Source: Streptomyces sp. HUAS YS2 (GTDB taxonomy: Bacteria > Actinomycetota > Actinomycetes > Streptomycetales > Streptomycetaceae). Taken from it: 64,000 nt of DNA. The stretch covers positions 6,729,001 through 6,793,000 of the forward strand of contig NZ_CP137573.1 of assembly GCF_033343995.1 (NCBI RefSeq). Reading direction: 5' to 3'. The translations under genes and the position numbers were made by a program. The notes beneath the pieces were generated by a model. That model did not search any database. It saw nothing but the letters and a program-made list of their open reading frames with translations, and was not told where the DNA came from. Below are positions 30,856 to 38,633 of the stretch, in pieces; position 1 is the first letter of the stretch; every line of letters begins with the position of its first letter.

Positions 30856-32187
30856 GTGCTAGGAGAGTATCGGATCGAAGGTCGTCGTGCGTCGGAGATT
30901 GCCGCCAGCGTGGAGCGCGGGGTCGGCTCGGGCGAGCTTCAGCCGGGGCAACTGCTGCCGCCCATGCGGGAGTTGGCGACGCATCTGGGCGTCAACCCGA
31001 ACACCGTCGCGGCCGCGTACCGGACGCTGCGCGAACGCGGGGTGATCGAGACCGCCGGGCGGCGGGGCAGCCGGGTGCGGCCGAAGCCCGCGACCACGGC
31101 CCGCGGCTCCATCCGGGTGGAGGCCCCGCCCGGCGTCCGCGACGTCAGCAAGGGCAACCCGGAGGTGTCGTTGCTGCCCCCGCTCGGCGAGGCCTTCGCG
31201 GCGGCGGCGCGCCGCAACGCCGAGCGGCCGGTGATGTACGGGGAGCCGCCGGTGGACGAGGAGTTCGCACGGGTGGCGCGGGCGGCGATGGACGCCGACG
31301 GCGTCCCCGCCGGGCCGGTCGCCGCCACCTCCGGATCGCTGGACGCCATCGAGCGCGTGCTCGCCGCGCACCTGAAGCCGGGCGACGCGGTCGTCGTCGA
31401 GGATCCGGGCTGGGGCGGGCTGCTCGACCTCGTGCCCGCGCTCGGGCTGCGGCCCGCGCCGGTGCCGGTCGACGACGAGGGGCCGCTGCCCGACGAGGTC
31501 GCCCGCGCGCTGCGCGCGGGCGCGCGGGCCGTGGTCGTGACCGACCGTGCGCAGAACCCGACCGGCGCGGCGGTGACCGCCGCCCGCGCCGCCGAACTGC
31601 GCGCAGTGCTCGCCGCGCACCCCGCGACGCTGCTCGTCGAGGACGACCACGGCCACGGCATCGTCGACCTGCCGTTCCACCCGCTGGCCGGCGGCACCGA
31701 CCACTGGGCGCTGGTGCGTTCGGCCGCCAAGGCGTACGGGCCCGATCTGCGCGTCGCAGCGCTGACCGGCGACCCGGTGACCCTCGACCGGGTGATGGGC
31801 CGTCAGCGGCTCGGCCCGGGCTGGGTCAGCAAGATGCTCCAGCGCGCCGTCGCCCACCTGTGGACGAGCGACGCGCTGGACGGGGCGGCGGTGGCCCGCT
31901 GGTACGCGGAGCGGCGCGACGGGCTCGTCGCGGGGCTGGCCGCGCGGGGCGTTGCGGCGCACGGCGTCAGCGGCATGAACGTCTGGGTGCCGGTCGCCGA
32001 CGAGACCGGCGCGGTCACCAGTCTGCTCGCCGCGGGCTGGGCCGTGGCCCCGGGCGCCCGCTTCCGCATGGCGACGGGCCCGGCGATCCGGGTGACGGTG
32101 TCCGGCCTGGCCCTCACCGAACTCGAACCGCTCGCCGACGCGATCGCGTCGGCCGCGGGCCCGGCGCCGGCCCGCGCGTACGGCTGA
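30856..32187 (+). CDS. MocR-type GntR regulator with aminotransferase-like domain
   Basis: A 443-residue protein. Residues 8-75 are a GntR winged helix (LPPMRELATHLGVNPNTVAA, then YRTLRERGVIETAG). Residues about 100-440 are a fold-type I aminotransferase with the PLP lysine Lys292 in RSAAKAYGPDLRVAA. MocR/PdxR proteins use bound PLP or its derivatives as the signal and regulate vitamin B6 or amino-acid genes. GTG 30856 is probably the first transcribed base. It is divergent from a PNPOx-like gene and next to EamA exporters, an association also seen for MocR genes elsewhere. Autoregulation through TGCACTAGTGCA is likely. Confidence 0.88.
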   Translation: MLGEYRIEGRRASEIAASVERGVGSGELQPGQLLPPMRELATHLGVNPNTVAAAYRTLRERGVIETAGRRGSRVRPKPATTARGSIRVEAPPGVRDVSKGNPEVSLLPPLGEAFAAAARRNAERPVMYGEPPVDEEFARVARAAMDADGVPAGPVAATSGSLDAIERVLAAHLKPGDAVVVEDPGWGGLLDLVPALGLRPAPVPVDDEGPLPDEVARALRAGARAVVVTDRAQNPTGAAVTAARAAELRAVLAAHPATLLVEDDHGHGIVDLPFHPLAGGTDHWALVRSAAKAYGPDLRVAALTGDPVTLDRVMGRQRLGPGWVSKMLQRAVAHLWTSDALDGAAVARWYAERRDGLVAGLAARGVAAHGVSGMNVWVPVADETGAVTSLLAAGWAVAPGARFRMATGPAIRVTVSGLALTELEPLADAIASAAGPAPARAYG

Positions 32188-32248
32188 GGCGGGGGCGCCG
32201 GCCCGCGCGTACGGCCGGCGCGGGAGCGCGAGGTCTGCCGGTGCCCGC

Positions 32249-33259
32249 CTACCGGTGGGCGTTCGCCTCGGCCGGGGCCTGGTGGGGCGGGGTCTCGGGG
32301 CCGCCGGTCGCCACGGGCCGCTTCGTGGTGCGGGGCGCCGGGCCGCGGGTCTGGGTGAGGGCGGCGCCCGCGAGGACGATCACCGCGCCGACCGGGGTGT
32401 TCCAGGACAGCGACTCGCCGAGGAGCGCCACGCCCGCCGCCGTCGCGATGACGGGGATGAAGTACGTGACCATCGCCGCCGTCGTCGGGCCGACCTCGGC
32501 GACCACGCCGTACTGGAGGAGCATCGCGTACCCGGTGCCCAGCGCGCCGAGGGCGATCACGGACAGCAGCGGGAGGACCTCCACCGAGCTGGGGACCGTG
32601 GTGAACAGCGGCGTGACGACGGCCAGCTGCAGCGTCGCGAGGCCGACCTGGGCGCCCGCCAGCGACAGGTTCGAGGCCTCGTTGCCGGCCAGCGTGCGGC
32701 GCACGTAGATCCAGCCGACCGCGTAGCTGAAGGACGCGAGCAGCGCCATCGCCGTGCCGGTGACGTCCAGGCCGGAGAAGCCCTGCCAGGCGCCGAGCAC
32801 GGTCAGCACGCCCATGAACCCGATGCCCAGGCCCGCCGCGCGCAGCCGGGTCGGGCGGTCCTCGGAGAGCGCGACCAGGGAGAGCAGCATCCCCCACAGC
32901 GGGGTGGTGGCGTTGCAGATGCCCGCGAGCGTCGACGGGATGGTCAGCTCGGAGTACGCGAACAGCGAGAACGGCAGCGCGTTCAGCAGGAACGCCGCCA
33001 CCATGAGATGCCCCCACGTGCGCAGGCCGCGCGGCAGCCGCTCGCGCTTGACCGCCATGGCGACGGCGAGCACCGCCGTACCGAACAGCAGACGGCCGAA
33101 GGTCACCTGGAAGGGCGCGAAGCTCTCGTTGCCCACCTTGATGAACACGAAGCTGAAGCCCCAGATCAGGGCCAGAACGCCGAAGCGGACGCGCCAGTCG
33201 ACTGAGCGGCGGGCGGGGGAGGGGGTCGGCAGGGTCCCGGAGCGGGAGGCGGCGGTCAT
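32249..33259 (-). CDS. EamA (DMT) family transporter
   Basis: A 336-residue protein with ten membrane segments and two EamA repeats (FGVLALIWGFSFVFIKVGNE; AMALLASFSYAVGWIYVRRT). It ends with a Pro-rich cytoplasmic tail. Cargo is unknown. The ATG at 33259 is taken; an upstream frame to 33295 is less likely because it would cover the shared regulatory region. It is divergent from a LysR gene that probably controls it, the usual arrangement for such exporters. Confidence 0.85.
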   Translation of the reverse strand: MTAASRSGTLPTPSPARRSVDWRVRFGVLALIWGFSFVFIKVGNESFAPFQVTFGRLLFGTAVLAVAMAVKRERLPRGLRTWGHLMVAAFLLNALPFSLFAYSELTIPSTLAGICNATTPLWGMLLSLVALSEDRPTRLRAAGLGIGFMGVLTVLGAWQGFSGLDVTGTAMALLASFSYAVGWIYVRRTLAGNEASNLSLAGAQVGLATLQLAVVTPLFTTVPSSVEVLPLLSVIALGALGTGYAMLLQYGVVAEVGPTTAAMVTYFIPVIATAAGVALLGESLSWNTPVGAVIVLAGAALTQTRGPAPRTTKRPVATGGPETPPHQAPAEANAHR

Positions 33260-33293
33260 GACGTCAAGAGTGGCCCGCGGTACCTCGTAGGAC

Positions 33294-33331
33294 AAGCGAG
33301 ATTTCCTGCGCGCTTTCTCGTAGCATCGCTT
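33294..33331. promoter_or_regulatory. Candidate LysR operator in the EamA/LysR intergenic region
   Basis: Inverted hexamers AAGCGA (33294-33299) and TCGCTT (33326-33331) flank the start of the LysR gene. TAGCAT (33321-33326) is a fair -10 for it, ending seven bases before ATG 33334. The assignment rests on position and symmetry only. Confidence 0.4.
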
Positions 33332-33333
33332 AC

Positions 33334-34239
33334 ATGTTGAACCTGGAGCGCCTGCGCACCCTCGACGCCCTCGCCCGGCACGGCTCGGTCAGCGGCGCGG
33401 CGGACGGGCTGCACGTGACCACCTCCGCCGTCTCGCAGCAGCTGTCCAAGCTGGAGCGCGAGGTCGGCCAGCAGCTGCTGGCCAAGAACGGCCGCGGCGT
33501 GCGGCTCACGGACGCCGGACAGCTCCTCGCCGAGCACGCCGCGAGGATCCTGTCGCAGGTCGAGATGGCTCAGGCCGACATCGAGGCGCAGCGCGGCCGG
33601 GTGGTCGGGGAGGTGCGCATCGCCGCCTTCCCGACGGCCGCCCGCGGACTGTTCCCCGCCGCCCTGCGCGCACTGCGCGCCGACCACCCCGAACTGCGGG
33701 CACGCACCAGCGAACTGGAGCCCGAGCGCGGCATCCGGGAGGTGCTGCGCGGGGACGCGGACCTCGCGATCGTGCTGGACTGGAGCAACAAGCGGATGCC
33801 GGTGCCCGGTGGCCTGGCCCGCGCCCATCTGCTCGACGACTCCGCCGACGTGGCGCTGCCCGCGGACCACCCGCTCGCCGACCGGACCGAGGTCGACCTC
33901 GTCGACTTCTGCGAGGACGACTGGGTGTCCTGGCCCGAGGGCGAGTTCTGCCACGACTGGCTGATGTTCACCCTGCGCTCCCAGGGCATCGAGCCGCACA
34001 TCGCCCACCTGGCGGGCGAACACCACACCCAGCTCGCCCTGATCGCGGCCGGGCTGGGTGTCTGCGTGACGCCGCGACTCGGCCGCGGTCCGGTGCCGGA
34101 GGGCGTGGTGCTCGTGCCCGTACGGCAGCGGATGCGCCGGCACATCTACGCGGTGTGGCGGACGGACGCCGACCGGCGGCCGTCGATCCGCGCGGCGGTC
34201 GAGGCGCTCCGGGGGGCGGGCCGGCTGGCGGAGGACTGA
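33334..34239 (+). CDS. LysR-family transcriptional regulator
   Basis: A 301-residue regulator. The N-terminal winged helix is LNLERLRTLDALARHGSVSG, then AADGLHVTTSAVSQQLSKLE; the substrate-binding domain spans about 90-295 (VRIAAFPTAARGLFPAALRA). No Shine-Dalgarno sequence precedes ATG 33334, and a -10-like TAGCAT fits leaderless transcription. It likely controls the divergent EamA gene, with a small-molecule co-inducer that may be the exported compound. Confidence 0.9.
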   Translation: MLNLERLRTLDALARHGSVSGAADGLHVTTSAVSQQLSKLEREVGQQLLAKNGRGVRLTDAGQLLAEHAARILSQVEMAQADIEAQRGRVVGEVRIAAFPTAARGLFPAALRALRADHPELRARTSELEPERGIREVLRGDADLAIVLDWSNKRMPVPGGLARAHLLDDSADVALPADHPLADRTEVDLVDFCEDDWVSWPEGEFCHDWLMFTLRSQGIEPHIAHLAGEHHTQLALIAAGLGVCVTPRLGRGPVPEGVVLVPVRQRMRRHIYAVWRTDADRRPSIRAAVEALRGAGRLAED

Positions 34240-34275
34240 CGGGGCGGGGGCCGACGGGTACGGCCGCCCCATCGG

Positions 34276-34743
34276 TCAGAGATCGGCCAGCTTGCGGAAG
34301 TCCCAGGACGCGATCGCGTCCGGCGTCAGCCGCAGCCACGCGTGCCGGCCGTCGTGCGGCATCTCGTCGAGGCCGAAGTTCTTCCGCGCGAACAGCCGCT
34401 CCGGCACGTCGAGTTCGGGGCAGGGCTCACCCGTGCGCGGGGCCTCGCCGACGAAGTCGGCGGTGCCCGACAGCTCGACGCCGCGCAGTTCCCCGTACTC
34501 CTCGCCGGAATCGACGACCACCGCGATCCGCGGGTCGCGCCGGAGCTCCGCCCAGCGGCGGCTGCGGGTGATCGAGTACAGCCACAGCGAGGTGCCGTCC
34601 CAGGCGAACCAGAGGGCGCTGACGTGCGGACGGCCGTCGGCCGAGACGGTCGCGACCCGGCAGGTGCGCTGCTCGGCGAGGAAGGCGTCCCGCTCGGCCG
34701 AGGTCATCATGATCCTGCGTCCGCGGCGCTGTGCGACGGTCAT
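34276..34743 (-). CDS. Pyridoxamine 5'-phosphate oxidase/PPOX-class split-barrel protein
   Basis: A 155-residue single-domain protein with the split beta-barrel pattern: FLAEQRTCRVATVSADGRPH, then VSALWFAWDGTSLWLYSITR and RDPRIAVVVDSGEEYGELRG. In actinobacteria such PPOX-fold proteins bind FMN or F420; cofactor and substrate cannot be told here. The ATG at 34743 follows GAGGGGCGG on the minus strand. It is convergent with the LysR gene and divergent from the isochorismatase-like gene. Confidence 0.8.
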   Translation of the reverse strand: MTVAQRRGRRIMMTSAERDAFLAEQRTCRVATVSADGRPHVSALWFAWDGTSLWLYSITRSRRWAELRRDPRIAVVVDSGEEYGELRGVELSGTADFVGEAPRTGEPCPELDVPERLFARKNFGLDEMPHDGRHAWLRLTPDAIASWDFRKLADL

Positions 34744-34857
34744 CTGCCGCCCCTCCTCGTAGTTCTGACGGAATGTCAGAAAGATGATGGACGCTCTTCC
34801 GCCCGGACGCAATGGTGGCTAGCCTCGCGCGCCCAGGACGTGGAGAAGGGGGAAGCC

Positions 34858-35511
34858 ATGGCGCAGTCGTCCGCACGGCTCGCGGAACAGCTGGATCCGG
34901 CCATCACCGTGCTGCTCACCGTCGAATGCCAGCAGGGTGTGGTCGGGCGGGAGAGCGCGCTGCCCGAACTCGCCGCGGCCGCCCGCGCGTCGGGCGCGCT
35001 GAGCAACATCGCCCGGCTGGTCGCCGCCGCGCACGAGTCCGGCGTGCAGGTGATGCACGCGGTCGCCGAGCGGCGGCCGGACGGCCGCGGCGCGAACAGC
35101 AATGCCCGGCTGTTCCGGGCCGCCTCCCGGCTGCCGGTGCAGCAGCACAGCGGCAGCGCCGCGGTACGGATCGCCGAACCGATCGAGGTCGCCGACGAGG
35201 ACCTGGTCGTGCGCCGGCTGCACGGGCTCTCCCCGGTGGCGGGCACCGACGTCGACGCGCTGCTGCGCAACCTGGGCTGCCGGACCCTGATCGTCAGCGG
35301 TGTCTCCGCGAACGTGGCCATCCCCAACGCCGTCTTCGACGCGGTCAATCTCGGCTACACGGTCGTCGTGCCGGGGGATGCCGTCGCGGGGGTGCCGGCC
35401 GAATACACCCCCGCGATGATCCGCCACACCCTCGCCCTCGTCTCCACGGTGACCACCACCGACGAGGTGCTCGGCTGCTGGAAGCGACCCCGGAGCGTCA
35501 CGCGAGGGTGA
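34858..35511 (+). CDS. Isochorismatase-fold protein lacking the catalytic triad
   Basis: A 217-residue cysteine-hydrolase (isochorismatase/nicotinamidase) fold. Aligning to the family by eye, the Asp of VxDxQ is Glu23 in LTVECQQG, the catalytic Lys is Arg120 in VVRRLHGLSP, and the nucleophilic Cys is Ala154 in VSGVSANVAIPNAVF. The fold looks intact, including the GTDVDALLRNLGCRTLIVSG segment, so this is probably a non-hydrolytic relative that binds a ligand or has a different chemistry. ATG 34858 has AAGGGGGAA upstream. Its end overlaps the convergent Rieske gene by 14 bases. Confidence 0.8.
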   Translation: MAQSSARLAEQLDPAITVLLTVECQQGVVGRESALPELAAAARASGALSNIARLVAAAHESGVQVMHAVAERRPDGRGANSNARLFRAASRLPVQQHSGSAAVRIAEPIEVADEDLVVRRLHGLSPVAGTDVDALLRNLGCRTLIVSGVSANVAIPNAVFDAVNLGYTVVVPGDAVAGVPAEYTPAMIRHTLALVSTVTTTDEVLGCWKRPRSVTRG

Positions 35512-35959
35512 TCGAGTCCCCGTCGACCTTGATGGCGGCCGGCGGCAGCGGCCGGGTCGCGGGGCCCTGCTTCACGCTGCCGTCGGCGGCGGAGAACGCG
35601 CTGCCGTGACAGGGGCAGGTGATCGTGCCGTCGGTGACGTCCTTGACCGCGCAGCCCGAGTGGGTGCACGAGGACGAGAAGGCCTTGAACTCGCCCGCGG
35701 TCGGCTGCGTGACCACCACGCCCCGGTCGGCGAACACCTTGCCGCCGCCCTGCGGGATGTCTCCGGTCTTGGCCAGCACCGCGCCGGAACCCGCCCCGCC
35801 GCCGGAGGCCGTGCCGCCGCCCGACGCGGAACCGCCGGTGCCGCCGGCGCCGGGGGAGTCCGCGCCGGCGTCCCCCGTACTGCCGCATCCGGCCAGCACT
35901 CCGATCAGCCCGGCCCCGCCCGCCGCCGCGACCACCGTCCGCCGTGCCACTGCGCTCAT
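35498..35959 (-). CDS. Rieske [2Fe-2S] lipoprotein
   Basis: A 153-residue secreted protein. The signal peptide has twin Arg and a lipobox (VARRTVVAAAGGAGLIGVLA, then GC), a Tat-lipoprotein pattern suited to a folded Fe-S protein. A Gly/Ser/Ala linker follows, then a Rieske domain with the ligand motifs CTHSGC and CPCHGS (Cys-x-His and Cys-x2-His). It probably carries electrons at the outer face of the membrane; partner unknown. AGGGGAG lies six bases before ATG 35959. Confidence 0.9.
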   Translation of the reverse strand: MSAVARRTVVAAAGGAGLIGVLAGCGSTGDAGADSPGAGGTGGSASGGGTASGGGAGSGAVLAKTGDIPQGGGKVFADRGVVVTQPTAGEFKAFSSSCTHSGCAVKDVTDGTITCPCHGSAFSAADGSVKQGPATRPLPPAAIKVDGDSITLA

Positions 35960-36243
35960 CTGCCGCTCCCCTTGATCCGGATCGATGCCTTCAGTGAGCA
36001 GTACGCACCATCAGCGCCCGGCGTTCAAGAGGCGGGGCCCCGAGACGTCATGCCCCCGACCCGGGAGGACCGTTCCGAAGCATGGGGCCTCGCTCGGGGA
36101 ACCGGTGGCTCTGACGGTGGGCCATTCGGTGCTCCCGACCTGCCGGCGGTGCGTGGGGCTTTGAGCATGCGGTCTGCATGGTGTACGTCCGCAAATGCGC
36201 CAGTTTCACCACCTTGTGCGGGCGCTGAGCCAAGGAGGACCCC

Positions 36244-37629
36244 ATCGCCGGAATCGCGTCGCAGAGCCCCTCCGGGACCCCGCCGGGCAGTCAGCCTCAG
36301 GAAGCCGACCTGCTGCGGACGATGCTGAGCCGACCGGAGTACCGCAAGGCACTGGTGTTCAGCGGACTGATCGGCGTTCCGGTGGCACTCATCGCCTTCT
36401 GGTTCCTCGTGGGAGTCCACGAGCTGGAACGGCTCATCTGGACGGACTGGCCGAAGGACCTGGGGTGGAAGCAGGCCCCCTGGTGGTGGGGGCTCGTGCT
36501 GCTGCCGGTGGCAGGGCTCGTCGTCGGTCTGGTGGTCGCCCGCCTTCCCGGCCGGGGCGGGCACATCCCGGCCGGCGGGCTGCATGCGGGCGGGGCGGGG
36601 AAGGAGGCACTGCCCGGTGTCGTGATCGCCGCGTTGGTCGGTCTGCCGCTCGGCGCCGTACTGGGCCCCGAGGCGCCGCTCATCGCCCTCGGTGGTGGTC
36701 TGGCGCTGTTCTTCGCGAGCCTGGCCCGGGCCCCACAGACCGAATCGAGCACGGCACTGCTCGGTGCGGCCGGAGCGGCGGCGGCCATCTCCGCGCTCTT
36801 CGGGAACCCCGTGGTGGGTGCCGTGCTGCTGATGGAGGTGGCGGGAGTGGGCGGGCCGCAGCTGTTCGCGGTGATGCTGCCGGCCCTGCTGGCCAGCGGG
36901 GTGGGAGACCTGATCTTCACCGGGTTCGTCCACTGGACGGGCTTCGACACGGGGAGCCTGGACATCGGCCTTCCCCCGCCCCCGCCGCTCGACTGGGCGG
37001 ACGTGCTGTGGGCGCTGGTGCTTGCGCCGGCCATCGCGTTCTTCGTGCACTGGACGTTCGTGGGCGGCCGGTTCACGGCCCGTTTCGTGGCGTCCCGGAC
37101 GGTACGGAACACCTTCCTGTGCGCGGTGGGCGCTGCTGTCTGCGTCACCCTCTTCGCCGTCAGCACCGGTCGTTCGCCGGCCGACGCGGGCCTGTCCGGC
37201 GAGGCGACCCTGTCCGACCTGGCACAGGACCCGCACGCCTGGTCGGTCGGCGCCCTGGTCGCGGTGCTGGCCTTCAAGGGCCTGGCGTACGCACTGTGTC
37301 TGGGCAGCCTGCGCGGTGGCCCCGTCTTCCCCGCCCTGTTCCTGGGCGGGGCGGCCGGTGTCCTGCTGGCCCCCCTGCCCGGCCTGGGTGTGGTGCCGGC
37401 GATGGCGGTCGGCATGGCGGCCTCGGTGACCGCGGCCCTGCGGCTGCCCGTGAGCAGCGTGGTCCTGGTCGTACTCCTGCTCGGCAACGTGGAGACGGTG
37501 GCCCTGGTGGTGCTGGCCGCCGTCGTGTCCTTCGTCGTCGGCGAACTGCTGCCGCAGGGTCCGCGCATCCCCGCGTTCGCCGAGCGGCCGCCCGGCCGAG
37601 CGCGTCGTGGCTCGGCCGGGCGGCCGTGA
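36244..37629 (+). CDS. ClC-family chloride channel/transporter, probable AUC start
   Basis: A ClC protein of about 461 residues with roughly ten to twelve membrane helices. The selectivity motif GPEAPLIALGGGLALFF corresponds to GxEGP with Ala in place of Gly, and FGNPVVGAVLLMEVAGVGG and LRGGPVFPALFLGGAAG match other ClC signatures. The first ATG (36322) has no Shine-Dalgarno site. By contrast AAGGAGG (36232-36238) sits five bases before an in-frame ATC at 36244, with a stop at 36226 just upstream and no ATG/GTG/TTG between, so the natural start is probably AUC (or a mutated ATG). It exports or exchanges chloride across the cell membrane. Confidence 0.85.
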   Translation: MAGIASQSPSGTPPGSQPQEADLLRTMLSRPEYRKALVFSGLIGVPVALIAFWFLVGVHELERLIWTDWPKDLGWKQAPWWWGLVLLPVAGLVVGLVVARLPGRGGHIPAGGLHAGGAGKEALPGVVIAALVGLPLGAVLGPEAPLIALGGGLALFFASLARAPQTESSTALLGAAGAAAAISALFGNPVVGAVLLMEVAGVGGPQLFAVMLPALLASGVGDLIFTGFVHWTGFDTGSLDIGLPPPPPLDWADVLWALVLAPAIAFFVHWTFVGGRFTARFVASRTVRNTFLCAVGAAVCVTLFAVSTGRSPADAGLSGEATLSDLAQDPHAWSVGALVAVLAFKGLAYALCLGSLRGGPVFPALFLGGAAGVLLAPLPGLGVVPAMAVGMAASVTAALRLPVSSVVLVVLLLGNVETVALVVLAAVVSFVVGELLPQGPRIPAFAERPPGRARRGSAGRP

Positions 37630-37677
37630 ACCGGCGGGGAGCGCCGGACGGAGTGCGCCCTGGCAACGCCCGCGCGA

Positions 37678-37983
37678 TCAGGAACCGAGGATCCTGCTCT
37701 TCTGAGCCGCGAACTCCTCCTCGGTCAGTACGCCCTGGTCCTTCAGCTCTCCGAGCTCCTTGAGCTGGGCGATCTTGGCGCTCATGTCGTCGCCCGGCGC
37801 CGCGGGCGGGGGCGCCGCGGGCTGCGGCGGGGGCTGCTGGTACTGCTGCTGGTACGGCTCGGCCTGCGCGTCCTGCTGTGCGGCCCAGCGGCCCGCCTGG
37901 CGCCGCGAGACCCTGTTGGACACCGCGGTCGCCGTCCCGGCCACCACCGCGGTGCGTGCTACTCCTCGAAGAAGTCCTGGCAT
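37678..37983 (-). CDS. SHOCT domain protein
   Basis: A 101-residue protein: an N-terminal amphipathic/basic segment (MPGLLRGVARTAVVAGTATA), a Gln/Pro-rich linker (EPYQQQYQQPPPQPAAPPPA), and a C-terminal SHOCT domain (IAQLKELGELKDQGVLTEEE, then FAAQKSRILG). SHOCT domains are short oligomerisation modules. AAGGAGG precedes ATG 37983. It is likely cotranscribed with the DUF6325-type gene upstream on the same strand; this pair is common in Streptomyces. Confidence 0.88.
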   Translation of the reverse strand: MPGLLRGVARTAVVAGTATAVSNRVSRRQAGRWAAQQDAQAEPYQQQYQQPPPQPAAPPPAAPGDDMSAKIAQLKELGELKDQGVLTEEEFAAQKSRILGS

Positions 37984-38035
37984 GTCGGTCCTCCTTGACC
38001 GCTCTCGACTGATCGGGTTCCCGGTCCAGGGGGCG

Positions 38036-38497
38036 TCAAGCAGCGGCTCCGCCGGCTTCCGCCGCCTCCGCGGCGTCGAGCGAGGCCAGGATCGCCTGCA
38101 CGGGGATCCGCCCGCCGGCCACGAGTTGCGCACCGGAGCGCCGCAGGGCCCGCGCGAGAGGAGCCGCCCAGAGGTTCTCGTAGATCAGGATTCCAGCCGA
38201 ATTGCCCGGTTCGAGACTCGCCCCCGCCTCGTCGAGGTCGTCCTGCCCGAGCAGCCCGGACGAGGATCCCTCGAACACGGTCAGGTCGAACTCGCCGTCG
38301 GCGTCCAGATCCCTCAGCTCCAGTGCGACGACGCTGCCGTCGGTGTCCTTCCGGACGAACATGAGGTCGAGAATGCGGACGATGCCTCTGTCGACCAGGT
38401 CGAGGAGCAGGGGGAACCCCTCGCCCGTCATCCGGTTGCCGGGGAACTCGATGACCAGATAGTCAACCGGTCCCATGTCCTCGAAATCGTCACTCAT
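38036..38497 (-). CDS. DUF6325/DUF1269-like protein
   Basis: A 153-residue protein beginning MSDDFEDMGPVDYLVIEFPG. The body (GFPLLLDLVDRGIVRILDLM, later AGILIYENLWAAPLARALRR) matches the DUF6325/DUF1269-type family of small soluble or membrane-associated proteins. A possible helix toward the C-terminus ends in an Ala-rich tail. Function is unknown. ATG 38497 follows GGAGTG. The SHOCT gene starts 52 bases downstream of its stop, likely one transcript. Confidence 0.75.
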   Translation of the reverse strand: MSDDFEDMGPVDYLVIEFPGNRMTGEGFPLLLDLVDRGIVRILDLMFVRKDTDGSVVALELRDLDADGEFDLTVFEGSSSGLLGQDDLDEAGASLEPGNSAGILIYENLWAAPLARALRRSGAQLVAGGRIPVQAILASLDAAEAAEAGGAAA

Positions 38498-38633
38498 GAG
38501 CACTCCAAACACAGCTGGGAGGTCCCCAGAGCCAGTTGAGCATTCGCCGGAGCGCTTCGCACGTCGGAACGAGGCAGGCTCCTCCCGCCCGGTCCTCGGA
38601 TCGTGAAGATCGGCCGCCGGATAGCCTGGGGAA

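Noticed and set aside
36195..37763. 522-codon plus-strand frame overlapping the ClC gene
   Set aside because: A different frame of the same DNA; membrane helices and ClC signatures are only in the frame ending at 37629, so this is not a frameshifted gene.
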